Origin: Streptomonospora sp. PA3
GTDB lineage: Bacteria > Actinomycetota > Actinomycetes > Streptosporangiales > Streptosporangiaceae
Direction of reading: 5' to 3'
Assembly: GCF_009728995.1 (NCBI RefSeq)
Contig: NZ_VTZW01000010.1
Location: forward strand, 468,516 to 532,515
Length of the DNA stretch: 64,000 bases
Below, one piece after another: positions 44,654 through 56,397 of this stretch (within the stretch, counting starts at the first letter, position 1; every line of letters starts with the position of its first letter). Made by a program: the position numbers and the translations under genes. The notes under the pieces were generated by a model, which worked only from the letters and a program-made list of their open reading frames with translations, had not been told where the DNA came from and searched no databases.

Positions 44654-45085
44654 ATGTCCACAGCAACCGGAACCGGACCGCTCGACGGCCCCGCCGAGGC
44701 GTTCGCCAGATTCCGCAGCCTCGTGCTCGCCAACGACGGAGCAGGCTTCACCGGCGACATGCTCGCCGAAGACGTGCTGGTCGAGTTCCCCTTCGCCCCC
44801 GAAGGCGGCGTGCGCGACGTCCGCGGTCGCGAGGCGTTCCTCCGCTTCGCCCGAGCCGGCCGCGCGGCGCTGCCCGTGCGGTTCACCGGCGTCCACGACG
44901 TGACCCTGCACGAAACAGCCGACCCGGAGGTCGCCGTCGCCGAGTACTCCCTCGCCGCCGAGCACGTCGCCACCGGCAGAACTCTCCGCAGCGCCTTCGC
45001 CATGGTCCTGCGCGTCCGAGACGGCCGCATCGTCCACTGCCGGGAGTACCAGAACGCCGCGGCGATGGCGGCGGCGTTGACCTGA
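44654..45085 (+). CDS. SnoaL-like/NTF2-fold protein
   Basis: Small protein of 143 residues with the SnoaL-like fold: AEAFARFRSLVLANDGAGF, DMLAEDVLVEFPFAPEG, VRGREAFLRFARAGRAALPV and VLRVRDGRIVHCREYQNAAA, the last being the family's usual ending. The fold binds small hydrophobic ligands and includes cyclases and hydratases. It is divergent from a TetR repressor, so it is probably induced by a small compound. No enzyme partner is next to it. Confidence 0.85.
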   Translation: MSTATGTGPLDGPAEAFARFRSLVLANDGAGFTGDMLAEDVLVEFPFAPEGGVRDVRGREAFLRFARAGRAALPVRFTGVHDVTLHETADPEVAVAEYSLAAEHVATGRTLRSAFAMVLRVRDGRIVHCREYQNAAAMAAALT

Positions 45086-45260
45086 CGCCCGTCCTCGCAG
45101 CTGTGACCCGGGCACGGATCACCTCAATGGCATCCCCAATGTTGGTTTTACTCACACAATGTCTGAATTGCCGCTGTTCAGGGCGGTTATGGAGTCCGTA
45201 GCACTCCGGGCACGCTCGGTAGGGCGTGCCGCCGCCACACAGCGAATGGGGGGACAGGCC

Positions 45261-46040
45261 ATGGCGATGAATATGGAGTCGCAGCAGCTGGTCGGCCGCC
45301 GAGTCCTGGACAGCGACGGCAGCAGCGTCGGCAGGATCGGCCAGGTCTACTACGACGATCGTTCCAACGAGGCCAAGTGGGTCACGGTTCGCACGGGCCT
45401 CTTCGGCAACCGGGAGAGCTTCGTGCCGCTGCAGGGGGCGCACACGGTGGAGGACGACGTCCAGGTCCCCTACAGCAAGCACGAGATCAAGGACGCACCG
45501 CACTTCGACGTCGGCCAGCGCATCTCCCCCGATGAGGAGAGGCGGATCTACGAGCACTACAACGCCCCCTACCCCGGCGTCCCGGAACCGCGCTCAAGCG
45601 GCGAGGAGAGCCGGGCGCAGGAGGGCGGGACCGCCCGTCAGGAGGCCTCGGGAGCCCAGGCGCCGGGCGCCGACACCGACGAGGTCTCGATGACGCGGTA
45701 CGAAGAGCGGGTCAGCGTCGGCTCGGAACGCGCGGAGAGCGGCCGAGTGCACCTGCGCAAGCATGTCGAGACCGAGGAGTTCGAGGAGACGGTCCCCGTC
45801 ACGCACGAGGAGGTCAGGGTCGAACGCGAACCCGTGGAGGGCGCCGAGCCCGGTGGGCGGATCGAGGCCGAGGACGAGGAGATCGTCCTGCACGAGGAGC
45901 ACCCCACGGTCTCCAAGGAGTCCGTGCCCGTGGAGCGGGTGCGGGCCCGCAAGGAGGAGGTCACCGAGGACCGGACCGTCCGCGGTGAGCGCCGCAGGGA
46001 GCGCATCGAGCTGGAGGGGGACGAGGAGCCGCCCGCGTAG
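45261..46040 (+). CDS. PRC-barrel and DUF2382 stress protein
   Basis: Protein of 259 residues with two modules. A PRC-barrel covers about 8-85 (LVGRRVLDSDGSSVGRIGQV, KWVTVRTGLFGNRESFVPL, YSKHEIKDAPHFDVGQRISP). A linker rich in Gly, Ala and Glu follows. The YsnF-type DUF2382 domain covers about 145-255 (MTRYEERVSVGSERAESG, VHLRKHVETEEFEETVPV, VSKESVPVERVRARKEEV), with alternating charges. Domain pairs like this occur in actinobacterial stress responses. It starts at ATG 45261 after GGGGGGACAGG; an ATG at 45246 is possible. Confidence 0.9.
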   Translation: MAMNMESQQLVGRRVLDSDGSSVGRIGQVYYDDRSNEAKWVTVRTGLFGNRESFVPLQGAHTVEDDVQVPYSKHEIKDAPHFDVGQRISPDEERRIYEHYNAPYPGVPEPRSSGEESRAQEGGTARQEASGAQAPGADTDEVSMTRYEERVSVGSERAESGRVHLRKHVETEEFEETVPVTHEEVRVEREPVEGAEPGGRIEAEDEEIVLHEEHPTVSKESVPVERVRARKEEVTEDRTVRGERRRERIELEGDEEPPA

Positions 46041-46094
46041 GGACGGGCCCGATCCCGCCGCCCGCGCCGCGGCCGGCCCGGAACACCGGGCGCC

Positions 46095-46658
46095 TCAGGG
46101 CTTGCGGACGGTATAGCCCAGATAGACCGTTCCGCCGGTGAAGCGGTGCTCCTCTTCGAGGGTGAGGTCGAGGCGGACGCCGTCGGGAAGGGCGCGGGTG
46201 CCGCCGCCCACGATCGCCGGGACGAGGAACAGGCGGATCTCGTCGACCAGGCCGGCCGCGATGGCGTGGGCGGCGAGGGTGGGGCCGGAGATGCTGAGCG
46301 GGCGGTCGGCCTGCGCCTTGAGGCGGGCGAGCGCGTCGGGGTCGAAGCTCCGCTCGACGCTGGTCCTGGCCGTGGCGGGCGCCTCCAGCGTGGTGGAGTA
46401 CACGATCTTCTCGGCGGCCCGCCAGATGTCCGCGAAGTCGCGCATGAGGGGCGAGTGCTCGGCCAGGGACGGGTCGGTCTCCCAGACCGCCATCGTCTCG
46501 TACATGCGGCGGCCGTAGAGGCAGGTGCCGGTCAGGCGCTCCTGGTCGTTGATGAAGGCCATGACCTCGGCGTCGGGCTCGGCCCAGTCGAAGCGGCCCT
46601 CGGGGTCGGCGATGTAGCCGTCCAGCGACGCGATCATCGAGAAGTACAGATCGGCCAT
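46095..46658 (-). CDS. Dihydrofolate-reductase-like (RibD C-terminal) protein
   Basis: Protein of 187 residues with the RibD C-terminal/DHFR-like fold: YFSMIASLDGYIADPEGRFD, LTGTCLYGRRMYETMAVWET, VYSTTLEAPATARTSVERSF, ISGPTLAAHAIAAGLVDEIR and LFLVPAIVGGGTRALPD. This family binds NADPH and includes 5-amino-6-(5-phosphoribosylamino)uracil reductases. Stand-alone members in actinobacteria have no firmly known substrate. The ATG follows GAGGAGGCC. It converges on the PRC-barrel gene. Confidence 0.9.
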   Translation of the reverse strand: MADLYFSMIASLDGYIADPEGRFDWAEPDAEVMAFINDQERLTGTCLYGRRMYETMAVWETDPSLAEHSPLMRDFADIWRAAEKIVYSTTLEAPATARTSVERSFDPDALARLKAQADRPLSISGPTLAAHAIAAGLVDEIRLFLVPAIVGGGTRALPDGVRLDLTLEEEHRFTGGTVYLGYTVRKP

Positions 46659-46780
46659 CGGGCCTCCTCGGGCCGGCCGCCGCCGCGGATCGGCGCGCGG
46701 TCATCGCCCCCGAGCCTACGGCCAGACGCCGACACTGCGCGGGATCCTCGCGGATCCGCGCCGGCGTCGCCGAGTACGGC

Positions 46781-46826
46781 GGCCGGTGCGAACCGGAGGG
46801 CGGCGCCCCGCCGGTTCGCACCGGCC
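46781..46826 (-). terminator. Hairpin terminator after pckG
   Basis: Perfect 16-bp stem GGCCGGTGCGAACCGG / CCGGTTCGCACCGGCC with a 14-base loop, 170 bases past the pckG stop. The rest of the 337-base gap (46659-46995) shows no gene. The T-run GTTTT sits on the plus side, so the direction is uncertain. Confidence 0.6.
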
Positions 46827-46995
46827 GTTTTCACTGCGGCGGATCCGGGCGGCCGGGCCGTCCCGGCGCGGCACGGCCCCACCCCTGGTGCGCACCGCCG
46901 GGGGCGGTGCGGCGCTTGGGGCCCTGCCGGCTGCGGGGGCCGGGCAGCCCCGTCCCGGTCGGCCGACTCGGGACGGGGAGAGCCCGGCCGCGCTC

Positions 46996-48813
46996 TCATC
47001 GGTCCAGCCGCTTGACCAGTGCGTTGTACTCGTCCCACAGCTCCTCGGGGAGCTGGTCGCCGAAGGTCTTGAAGAACTCCGGGATCAGCGAGGCCTCCTC
47101 GCGCCAGGTGTCCGGGTCGACCGACAGCAGGAAGTCCAGCTCCTCCCGCGAGAGGTCGAGCCCGCTGGTGTCCAGCGACTCGGGTGTGGGCACGTTGCCG
47201 ATCGGCGTGCGCCGCGCCTCGGCCGCGCCCTGGAGGCGCTCGAGGATCCACTTGAGCACCCGGCTGTTCTCTCCGAAGCCCGGCCAGACGATCCGCCCGT
47301 CGTCGTCCTTGCGGAACCAGTTGACGTAGAAGATCCGCGGCAGCTTCTCGGGGTCGGTCTGACGCCCGACCTCCAGCCAGTGGCCGAAGTAGTCGCCCAT
47401 GTTGTAGCCGCAGAACGGGAGCATCGCGAAGGGGTCGCGGCGCAGCTCGCCGACCGTGCCCTCGGCCGCCGCCGTCTTCTCCGAGGCGACGTTCGCGCCC
47501 AGGAACACGCCGTGCTGCCAGTCGAAGGACTCGTTGACCAGCGGCACAGCGGTGGCGCGGCGGCCGCCGAAGAGGATGGCCGAGATCGGCACGCCCGCGG
47601 GGTCCTCCCACTCCGGCGCGATGGTCGGCGCCTGGCCGGCCGGGGTGGTGAAGCGGGCGTTGGGGTGGGCGGCGGGCTCGCCGGACTCCGGGGTCCAGTC
47701 GCGGCCCTTCCAGTCGGTCAGGTGCGCCGGGGGCTCCTCGGTGAGCCCCTCCCACCACACGTCGCCGTCGTCGGTCAGCGCGACGTTGGTGAAGATGCTG
47801 TTGCCCCACAGCGCCTTGATGGCATTGAGGTTGGTGGACTCGCCGGTGCCGGGCGCGACGCCGAAGAACCCGGCCTCGGGGTTGATGGCGCGCAGTCGGC
47901 CCTCGTCGTCGAAGCGCATCCAGGCGATGTCGTCGCCGACCGTCTCGACCTTCCAGCCGGGGATGGTCGGCATCAGCATCGCGAGGTTGGTCTTGCCGCA
48001 CGCGCTGGGGAAGGCCGCGGCGATGTAGCGGGGCTCGCCCTGGGGCGGGGTGACCTTGAGGATGAGCATGTGCTCGGCCAGCCAGCCCTCGTCGCGCGCC
48101 ATCACCGAGGCGATGCGCAGCGCGTAGCACTTCTTGCCCAGCAGGGCGTTGCCGCCGTAGCCGGAGCCGAAGGACCAGATCTCGCGGGTCTCCGGGAAGT
48201 GCGAGATGTACTTGGTGCTGTTGCACGGCCAGGGCACGTCCTGCTGGCCGGGCTCCAACGGGGCGCCGACGGAGTGGACGGCCTTGACGAACGATCCGCG
48301 CTCCTCGATGAGGCGCAGGGCCGGCTCGCCCATGCGGGCCATGATGCGCATGGAGACGACGACGTAGGGCGAGTCGGTGATCTCCACGCCCAGTTGGGAG
48401 ATGTTGCCGCCCAGCGGGCCCATGCAGAACGGGACGACGTACATGGTGCGGCCGCGCATACAGCCGTCGAAGATGTCGGCGAAGGTCGCCCGCATCTCCG
48501 CGGGGTCGACCCAGTTGTTGGTGGGACCGGCGTCCTGCTCGCGCTCGGAGCAGATGAAGGTGCGGTCCTCGACCCGCGCGACGTCGCTGGGATCCGACCG
48601 GCAGTAGAAGCTGTTCGGCCGGAGCTCGGGGTTCAGGCGGACGAACGTGCCCTGCTCGACCAATAGACCGGTGAGTCGCTCCCACTCGGCCTCCGAGCCG
48701 TCGCACCACACGACCTGGTCGGGCCGGGTCAGGTCCGCTACCTCGCGAACCCAGTCGGTCAGTTCCTTGTGGTCCGTGGGGGCCACATTCGGGCCAGTCA
48801 CTTGTTGCGACAC
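46996..48813 (-). CDS. pckG: Phosphoenolpyruvate carboxykinase (GTP)
   Basis: Gluconeogenic enzyme converting oxaloacetate and GTP to PEP, CO2 and GDP. The 605 residues are full length. Marks are [40 protein letters not shown], the GTP/metal loop [20 protein letters not shown], and the catalytic Arg region [22 protein letters not shown]-type PEPCK is usual in actinobacteria. The GTG start follows AAGGAG. The leader contains a DasR-like site (48889-48898). It is alone on the minus strand. Confidence 0.97.
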   Translation of the reverse strand: MSQQVTGPNVAPTDHKELTDWVREVADLTRPDQVVWCDGSEAEWERLTGLLVEQGTFVRLNPELRPNSFYCRSDPSDVARVEDRTFICSEREQDAGPTNNWVDPAEMRATFADIFDGCMRGRTMYVVPFCMGPLGGNISQLGVEITDSPYVVVSMRIMARMGEPALRLIEERGSFVKAVHSVGAPLEPGQQDVPWPCNSTKYISHFPETREIWSFGSGYGGNALLGKKCYALRIASVMARDEGWLAEHMLILKVTPPQGEPRYIAAAFPSACGKTNLAMLMPTIPGWKVETVGDDIAWMRFDDEGRLRAINPEAGFFGVAPGTGESTNLNAIKALWGNSIFTNVALTDDGDVWWEGLTEEPPAHLTDWKGRDWTPESGEPAAHPNARFTTPAGQAPTIAPEWEDPAGVPISAILFGGRRATAVPLVNESFDWQHGVFLGANVASEKTAAAEGTVGELRRDPFAMLPFCGYNMGDYFGHWLEVGRQTDPEKLPRIFYVNWFRKDDDGRIVWPGFGENSRVLKWILERLQGAAEARRTPIGNVPTPESLDTSGLDLSREELDFLLSVDPDTWREEASLIPEFFKTFGDQLPEELWDEYNALVKRLDR

Positions 48814-49294
48814 AGCGGCTCCTTCGTCAACGTCAGGTCCGCATCATCGTCGACGCCCCCGCGATCAGGCCAGTTGGCCTAGACAGCAGGTTTAGACCAA
48901 TGGTTTATTTTCTCGCGGCAGCCCCGCCCTACCTGGAATCCCGTATCGGCGAGCGGCGGCCGCGGCGCCCGGACCACTCCCGTGCGCGCCGCCGCGAACC
49001 CGCGGAAGGGCGTGCCGCGGCCGGTGGGGGCTCGGCACCGCCGCCGGCGGGAGCGATCCGCCCGCGCGCCTACCCCGAAGCGGACGGATATCGCCTGGAC
49101 ACAGCCGATTTCTTCGACGATCCGCAGCGCATCCGGGGGCCGCGGCGACCGCCGCATCCAGGCGCCGGAAAGCGGTTGCCCCAGGGGCGGTCCCGGCCGC
49201 CGCACCCCAGGCGCGAAACCGGATCGCCGCGCGCCATGATTCGTGTCACATCAGTGGCGTACCGGGGGCCGCCCCTGCCGGGCCGCCCCGCGGC
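48814..49294. other. Intergenic region and pckG promoter
   Basis: A 480-base gap. The left 100 bases form the pckG leader, AT-rich at 48888-48915 (GTTTAGACC, TTTATTTTC). From 48950 onward it is GC-rich with no gene, ending at the lipoprotein stop codon. No repeat of the dispersed families is visible. Confidence 0.5.
48889..48898. promoter_or_regulatory. DasR-like half-matching site upstream of pckG
   Basis: Read toward pckG, the sequence is ATTGGTCTAAACC, nine of ten bases of the GGTCTAGACC dre core, about 80 bases upstream of the start codon. The match is weaker than at 24401. Confidence 0.4.
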
Positions 49295-49828
49295 CTACTC
49301 CTCGTGCAGGCCGCCGGTGCCCTCGTCGGTGCCGTAAGGCAAGGCGTCGGCGCGGCCGCCCCCCGGTCTCACGGCGAACCAGGTGCCGTTGGCCCCTTGG
49401 CCGTGGACGTCTCCCGGATCGACGTCGCCGGAGAACCGGTACAGCGGCCAGCCGGCCAGGGTGAGCTGGGTGCCGCCGTCGGCGCGCTTGAGCCGGCCGA
49501 CCAGGCTCTTGTCGACGCCGTCCGTGGAGATCCGGCCCTTCGCCGGCGCGGGCGGCCACTGCTCGGCGCACTCGCCGATGCACGCCGACTCCGAAGGCCG
49601 CGCGCTGTCCCGGGTGTAGCTGTAGAGCGTGTAGCCGTCGGAGTCGGTCACCACGGCGCCGACCAGGGTGCCGTCGTCCACGCTGAGCGTGGCCGAGGCC
49701 CCCTCCTCACCGGGGAGGTCGGCCGTGCCGCCGAAGCGGCCGACGAAGTCGACGCCGCACCCGGTGGACGCCAGCAGAGCGGCGGCGCCTCCCGCCACGT
49801 ACAGCCTCATCGAGCTGGGAGCCCCCAC
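49295..49828 (-). CDS. Secreted lipoprotein with COG4315 repeats
   Basis: Exported lipoprotein of 177 residues. The signal reads RLYVAGGAAALLASTGC, with the lipobox Cys near residue 24. The mature part carries two copies of the secreted-lipoprotein repeat. The first has GTLVGAVVTDSDGYTLYSYT and then SACIGECAEQWPP. The second has GTQLTLAGWPLYRFSGD, DPGDVHGQGANGTWFAV. This family (COG4315, PF03640) is of unknown function and often redox-associated. GTG 49828 has AAGGGG upstream; ATG 49810 is the alternative. Regulation is not visible. Confidence 0.88.
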   Translation of the reverse strand: MGAPSSMRLYVAGGAAALLASTGCGVDFVGRFGGTADLPGEEGASATLSVDDGTLVGAVVTDSDGYTLYSYTRDSARPSESACIGECAEQWPPAPAKGRISTDGVDKSLVGRLKRADGGTQLTLAGWPLYRFSGDVDPGDVHGQGANGTWFAVRPGGGRADALPYGTDEGTGGLHEE

Positions 49829-50234
49829 GCCTGTCAACCCCTTCCCTCGTCCCGCCCGGGCGCGGCCCGGGGCGGCCGCTCCGCGGGAGCGCCCGCTGCC
49901 GGACGCCGGGGCGGGCGGACCCCGCACAACCGAACGTAGCGGTCCGAGCGCTCTGCGGATGCGCCTTCCCGCGAAGTATCCACCGGAGGCGGCGGGGACC
50001 GCGCTCAGGCACGCCGATCCTCTGTTTCCCGCGGGTCTACGGGGTGCTTCGACGCGCCGTCTTCCCTCCTCGCTCAGTCGCTCGTTCCTCGCTCCCGCGC
50101 TCGTCGGTCCAGACGGCGCCGCACCCCTCCGACCCGCTCAGGGCCTCGCTCCGCGGGCTCGTCGGTCCAGACCGCACCGCGCCCCTCCGGCCCGCTCACA
50201 CAGCACCACCGGCGGCGGACGCCGGGGTGGCGCG
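49829..50234. other. Intergenic region with a short tandem repeat
   Basis: A 406-base gap between two minus-strand genes. TCGTCGGTCCAGAC and the following GC(C/A)CCTCCG(A/G)CCCGCTCA-type bases repeat at 50101 and 50159 (period 58). No gene is recognised. Confidence 0.5.
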
Positions 50235-51470
50235 CTAGGAGGCCGACGCTCCGCTTTCCCGCAGGTAGGGGCGCAGTTCACGGCGGGCGATGGAGCGCAG
50301 GTGCACCTCGTCGGGACCGTCGGCGAGCCGCAGCGTGCGGTTGGCCGCCCACAGCTGCGCCAGCGGGAAGTCGTCGGAGACTCCCGCCCCGCCGTGCACC
50401 TGGATCGCGTCGTCGAGCACCTGCTGGGTCATCCGCGGCACCTCGGCCTTGATCGCCGAGATCTCCGTGCGCGCGCCCTTGTTGCCGACCGTGTCCATCA
50501 GCCAGGCGGTCTTGAGGACCAGCAGCCGGGCCTGCTCGATGCGCACCCGCGCCCGCGCGATCGTCTCGCGCACGACGCCCTGCTCGGCCAGCGGCCGGCC
50601 GAAGGCGACGCGGTCGGCGGCGCGGGAGCACATCAGCTCCAGCGCGCGCTCGGCCACGCCGATGGAGCGCATGCAATGGTGGATGCGGCCGGGCCCCAAC
50701 CGCTCCTGGGCGATGCGGAAGCCCTCCCCCTCGCCGAGCAGGATGTTGCCCTTGGGCACCCGCACGTCGGTGAAGGAGACCTCGGCGTGGCCGCCCTTGG
50801 TGCCGTCGGTGTAGCCGAAGACGGGCAGCCCGCGGCCGATCTCCACGCCGGGGGTGTCCCGGGGCACCAGCACCATGCTCTGCCTGCGGTAGGGCTCGGC
50901 GCCGGGGTCGGTCACGCCCATGACGATGAGCAGCGCGCAGTCGGGGCTGAGCGCGCCGGAACTCCACCACTTGCGTCCGTTGAGCACGTAGTCGTCGCCG
51001 TCGGCGGTGATGGACAGCCGGATGTTGGAGGCGTCGGAGGAGGCCACGTCGGGTTCGGTCATGCAGAACGCGGAGCGGATCTCGGCGTCGAGCAGCGGCT
51101 GCAGCCATCGCTTTCGCTGCTCCTCGGTGCCGAACATGGCCAGGATCTCCATGTTCCCGGTGTCGGGCGCGGCGCAGTTGAGGGCGCTGGGCGCAAGTGC
51201 GGGCGAGCGGCCCGTCATTTCGGCCAGCGGGGCGTACTGGAGGTTGGTCAGCCCGGCGCCGTAGGCGGAGTCGGGCAGGAAGAGGTTCCACAGGCCGCGC
51301 TCGCGCGCCTGGGCCTGCAGCTCCTTGATGACGGGAGGCGCCGACCACGGGTCGCTGCGCTGAGCGGCCTGCTCGGCGTAGACGGGCTCGGCCGGAAGGA
51401 TCCGCTCGTCCATGAACGCCCGCAGGCGCTCGGCGTAGTCGCGGGTGGTGGCGTCGTGGCCGAAGTCCAT
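50235..51470 (-). CDS. Acyl-CoA dehydrogenase
   Basis: FAD enzyme of 411 residues oxidising an acyl-CoA to the 2-enoyl-CoA. Domains in order are helical N-terminal (about 1-130), middle beta ([35 protein letters not shown]) and C-terminal helical ([38 protein letters not shown]). It resembles the ACAD10/11-like group acting on branched or hydroxy acids. The ATG lies 11 bases after the SDR stop, so they share a transcript. Substrate is unknown. Confidence 0.94.
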   Translation of the reverse strand: MDFGHDATTRDYAERLRAFMDERILPAEPVYAEQAAQRSDPWSAPPVIKELQAQARERGLWNLFLPDSAYGAGLTNLQYAPLAEMTGRSPALAPSALNCAAPDTGNMEILAMFGTEEQRKRWLQPLLDAEIRSAFCMTEPDVASSDASNIRLSITADGDDYVLNGRKWWSSGALSPDCALLIVMGVTDPGAEPYRRQSMVLVPRDTPGVEIGRGLPVFGYTDGTKGGHAEVSFTDVRVPKGNILLGEGEGFRIAQERLGPGRIHHCMRSIGVAERALELMCSRAADRVAFGRPLAEQGVVRETIARARVRIEQARLLVLKTAWLMDTVGNKGARTEISAIKAEVPRMTQQVLDDAIQVHGGAGVSDDFPLAQLWAANRTLRLADGPDEVHLRSIARRELRPYLRESGASAS

Positions 51471-51481
51471 GCTCGTCCCTC

Positions 51482-52288
51482 TCAGTCGGCCCGGCCGGCC
51501 GCGCCGGCGCGGATCTTGGCCCAGGCCCGGCGCATGCCGTCGAGCCAGCGGTCGCGGTCGGCGGCGCGGCGCTGCTCGAACCCGGCGGCCTCGGGGTGCG
51601 GGAGGACGAGGAACCGGCCGGTGTGCAGGGCGGCCACGACCGATTCGGCGACGTCGTCGGGTTCGATGTAGTCGCCGCCGAGCCGGGTGGCGGACGCGCC
51701 GCCGTCGCCGGCCGTCATGGCCGTGTTGACGCCCTGCGGGCACAGGCACGAGACCGAGATTCCCTCGTCGGCGTGGCGGATGGCCAGCCACTCGGCCAGG
51801 GCGACGGCGCCGTGCTTGGTGGCCGAGTACGGCGCGGAGTCCAGCTGGGTGAGCAGTCCGGCCGCCGACGCGGTTACGAGAAGGTGGCCGCTGCCGCGTC
51901 GGGCCATGCGCGGGAACAGGGCGCGCGCGACGTAGACGTGCGCCATGACGTGCACCCGCCAGGAGAGGTCCCAGTCGGCGTCGTCGCCCAGCCCCCGCCC
52001 GGCCGCGACGCCGGCGTTGGAGCACCACAGGTCGATGGGCCCGTGGTCGCGCTCGATGCGGGCGACGGCGTCGGCGACGGCGTTCTCGTCGGCGACGTCG
52101 AAGGCCATGGCGTGGGCGCGTTCGCCCAGCGCCTCGGCCGCCGCCGCGATGCGGTCGGCGTCGCGGTCGGTGACCACGACCCGCGCCGCGCCCTCGCGCA
52201 GCAGCCGCCGGGCGAGGGCCAGCCCGATGCCGCCGGCGGCGCCGGTGACGACCGCCGTCGTCCCCGGGATGGAGAAGGGTTCGGGCAT
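51482..52288 (-). CDS. Short-chain dehydrogenase/reductase
   Basis: NAD(P)-dependent SDR of 268 residues. Glycine motif [19 protein letters not shown] motif [11 protein letters not shown], and the catalytic Ser/Tyr/Lys set in [20 protein letters not shown] and KHGAV. The start is ATG 52288 after AAGGAGC; an upstream ATG gives a spurious Pro-rich tail. It sits between a quinone-reductase gene and an acyl-CoA dehydrogenase; the trio may handle a short- or branched-chain acyl substrate. Confidence 0.93.
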   Translation of the reverse strand: MPEPFSIPGTTAVVTGAAGGIGLALARRLLREGAARVVVTDRDADRIAAAAEALGERAHAMAFDVADENAVADAVARIERDHGPIDLWCSNAGVAAGRGLGDDADWDLSWRVHVMAHVYVARALFPRMARRGSGHLLVTASAAGLLTQLDSAPYSATKHGAVALAEWLAIRHADEGISVSCLCPQGVNTAMTAGDGGASATRLGGDYIEPDDVAESVVAALHTGRFLVLPHPEAAGFEQRRAADRDRWLDGMRRAWAKIRAGAAGRAD

Positions 52289-52411
52289 GCGGGGCTCCTT
52301 CGCTGGGAGGTCGGGGGTGAGGGGCGCGTGGCCGGATCCGCTGCAGGGCGGCGGCCCGCCGGGCACCGGGATCCGCGCCCGGCGGAGCGGGGGCCGCGGG
52401 CTCCGCGGGGT

Positions 52412-53395
52412 TCAGGGGGTGAAGACCAGGCGGCCGACCGTCTCTCCGCCGGCGAGCCGCTGGACGCCGGCGGGCAGGTCCGCGGCGCTGAGGCGCTCGC
52501 TCACCAGCGGCTTGACGAGCCCCTGGTCGGCGAGCTCGGTGAGGCGCTCGTGGGCCTCGGGGATGGTCTCGGGCGCCCGCTGGCGGTAGAGGCCCCAGTG
52601 CAGGCCGAGGATGGAGTAGTTCTTGATCAGCGCGTGGTTCAGCCCGGGCGTGGGGATTGTCCCGCCGGCGAAGCCCACGACCACGATGCGGCCCTCGAAG
52701 GCGATGCACTTGGTGGAGCGCTCGTAGGCGTCGCCGCCGACCGGGTCGAAGACGACGTCGGCGCCGCGGCCGCCGGTGTACTCCTTGACCGCGCCGACGA
52801 AGTCCTCGCTGCGGCGGTCCACCACCACGTCCGCGCCCAGCGCGGCTGCCGTATTCGCCTTTTCCGGCCCGCCGACGACGCCCACGACCCGGGCTCCTGC
52901 GGCCTTGGCGAGCTGCACGGCGGCGCTGCCCACGCCTCCGGCGGCGGCGTGCACAAGCACGGTCTCGCCTTCGCGCAGGTGCGCGCGGCGGTGCAGGGCG
53001 AACCAGCCGGTCTGGTAGCCGATGAACAGGCAGGCCGCCTCGTCGTCGGTCAGCGACTCCGGTGCGGGGAAGACGGCGTCGGCGCTCATCAGCGCGTAGT
53101 CGGCGAAGGCTCCGGCGGGCAGCTCCGCGCTGCCGAGCACGCGGGCGCCGGCCTCGATGGCGGCGACGCCCTCGCCCGCCTCGACGACCTCGCCGCACAG
53201 CTCCACACCGGGGGTGAAAGGCAGCGGCGGCTTGACCTGATACATGCCGCGGCACAGCAGCGCGTCGGGGAAGTTCACGGCGGCGCCGCGGACGCGGACG
53301 AGCACCTGGCCGGGCCCCGGGCGCGGCTGCTCGACCTCCTCCAGCCGCAGGACGTCCCTGGGTTCACCGGTCTCGTGCACCCGCAGCGCTTTCAC
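52412..53395 (-). CDS. NADPH:quinone oxidoreductase-like MDR enzyme
   Basis: Zinc-free medium-chain reductase of 327 residues. GroES-like N-domain ([38 protein letters not shown]), Rossmann motif [20 protein letters not shown] with [10 protein letters not shown], and [21 protein letters not shown] start at GTG 53395 because GGGAGG lies six bases upstream. It is first of three minus-strand genes. A palindrome of the TetR type lies 25 bases before the start. Confidence 0.92.
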   Translation of the reverse strand: MKALRVHETGEPRDVLRLEEVEQPRPGPGQVLVRVRGAAVNFPDALLCRGMYQVKPPLPFTPGVELCGEVVEAGEGVAAIEAGARVLGSAELPAGAFADYALMSADAVFPAPESLTDDEAACLFIGYQTGWFALHRRAHLREGETVLVHAAAGGVGSAAVQLAKAAGARVVGVVGGPEKANTAAALGADVVVDRRSEDFVGAVKEYTGGRGADVVFDPVGGDAYERSTKCIAFEGRIVVVGFAGGTIPTPGLNHALIKNYSILGLHWGLYRQRAPETIPEAHERLTELADQGLVKPLVSERLSAADLPAGVQRLAGGETVGRLVFTP

Positions 53396-53419
53396 TCGCA
53401 GCCTCCCGGACATCTGGAT

Positions 53420-53437
53420 ACCAACTGGTCGGTTGGT
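53420..53437. promoter_or_regulatory. TetR-type operator before the acyl-CoA operon
   Basis: ACCAACTGGTCGGTTGGT has perfect ACCAAC/GTTGGT arms around a six-base centre. Sites of this form are used by TetR-family regulators of fatty-acid metabolism. No TetR gene adjoins it, so the regulator acts from elsewhere. Confidence 0.75.
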
Positions 53438-53573
53438 GCGAGTCAATCGCGGTCCGCGCCCGCCCGTCAAGTGCGGGGCCTCCGGGCACCGGCACGCCCG
53501 CCGCCGATCGGAGGGGGAGGCCGGACTCGGCGCGACCGCGCCGCGGCGGCTCGGCCGAAGGCGGCCGAACGGC

Positions 53574-54482
53574 TCAGCGCACCACCGCGACCGGACCGTG
53601 CGCGCCGTGCAGTACCGACTGGCTGACCGAGCCCAGCAGCAGGCCGCCGAACCCCCCGCGGCCGCGGGTGCCCACCACGATCAGGTCCGCGGGCGTGGCC
53701 TCGTCCAGCAGCGCCACCACCGGGTGGGCGCGCACCGTGCGCAGCTCCACCGCGACGTCGGGATAGGCGGCGCGCATGTCCTCCAGCTCGGCCTCGGCGG
53801 TGCGCCGGGCCGTGGCCTCCACGGCCTCGTCGTCGAAGGCCTCGGGGGGCACGGGCCCCATCGCCGACACGAACGCCGCCATGGGCTGCCAGGCGCAGAC
53901 GGCCACCAGCTCGCTCTCGGTCCACCACGCCTGGGCGAAGGCGAACTCCACGGCGCGCCGGCTGGACTCCGAGCCGTCCACGCCGGCGACGATGCGCCCC
54001 TTGGTCTGGCGCGCGGCCTCGTGCTTCTTGGGCAGCACCACCACCGGAACCGGGGAGTGCGCGGCCAGTTCGATGCCCACCGAGCCCACGAACGCCGACG
54101 CCAGCCCGCCGAGGCCGCGCGAGCCGACGACCACGGCCGTGGTGTCGGGCTGTTCGGCCTCGTCCAGCAGCGCGTCGGCGGCGCGCGCGGCGGGCATGCG
54201 GGTGCGCACCGAGAGCTCGGGGAACAGCCGCTGGATCCAGTCCTTGGCGTAGTCCAGCAGGGCCTGGGCGTCGCGGAGCCGGTCGGAGGTCTCCTGCTCG
54301 CCGCCGCGCGGCACGATCTCGCGGAAGGCGCCCGCGGCGTCGGGCGGGCCGACCGCGGTGACGATGGTCAGTCCGCGCCCGCGCAGGGCCGCCTGGTTGG
54401 CCGACCACTCCAGCGCGAACCGGCTGGAGTCGGAGCCGTCGACGCCCACGACCACCCAGCGCTTCTCGGACGTGTCGTTCAT
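53574..54482 (-). CDS. Universal stress protein, tandem Usp domains
   Basis: Protein of 302 residues with two Usp domains. Domain 1 (about 8-150): VVVGVDGSDSSRFALEWSA and the ATP loop GSRGLGGLASAFVGSVGIEL. Domain 2 (about 160-300): RIVAGVDGSESSRRAVEFAF and GTRGRGGFGGLLLGSVSQSV. Both loops fit GxxG-x9-GS, so ATP binding is likely. Such proteins are induced by hypoxia or stress in actinobacteria. It is alone on the minus strand, 178 bases upstream of the QOR promoter. Confidence 0.94.
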   Translation of the reverse strand: MNDTSEKRWVVVGVDGSDSSRFALEWSANQAALRGRGLTIVTAVGPPDAAGAFREIVPRGGEQETSDRLRDAQALLDYAKDWIQRLFPELSVRTRMPAARAADALLDEAEQPDTTAVVVGSRGLGGLASAFVGSVGIELAAHSPVPVVVLPKKHEAARQTKGRIVAGVDGSESSRRAVEFAFAQAWWTESELVAVCAWQPMAAFVSAMGPVPPEAFDDEAVEATARRTAEAELEDMRAAYPDVAVELRTVRAHPVVALLDEATPADLIVVGTRGRGGFGGLLLGSVSQSVLHGAHGPVAVVR

Positions 54483-54677
54483 GTCGCGCTCCTTGTCTAC
54501 CGGCGCGGTGCCGCCCCGGCCGCCGGCGGGCACGCGATACCGCGACCGCGGCCGGGCACCCGCGGCGCGGCTCTCCGCCGTGGTGATACCCGGCGCCGGC
54601 CGCGGGCCAACCGCTCCCGGATGCAGCGGTGCTCGGCTCCCGCCTACCCCGGGCCGCCGCCGCCCACACCGCCGAGA

Positions 54678-54715
54678 CACCAGCGGCCCCGCGGATGGCC
54701 GCGGGGCCGCTGGTG
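54678..54715 (-). terminator. Hairpin terminator after the betaine gene
   Basis: Perfect 17-bp stem CACCAGCGGCCCCGCGG with its complement and loop ATGG, 27 bases past the methyltransferase stop on the minus strand. Confidence 0.82.
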
Positions 54716-54741
54716 AGTCGTCGCCGCAGGGCGAGGCGCCG

Positions 54742-56397
<1,656 letters not shown>

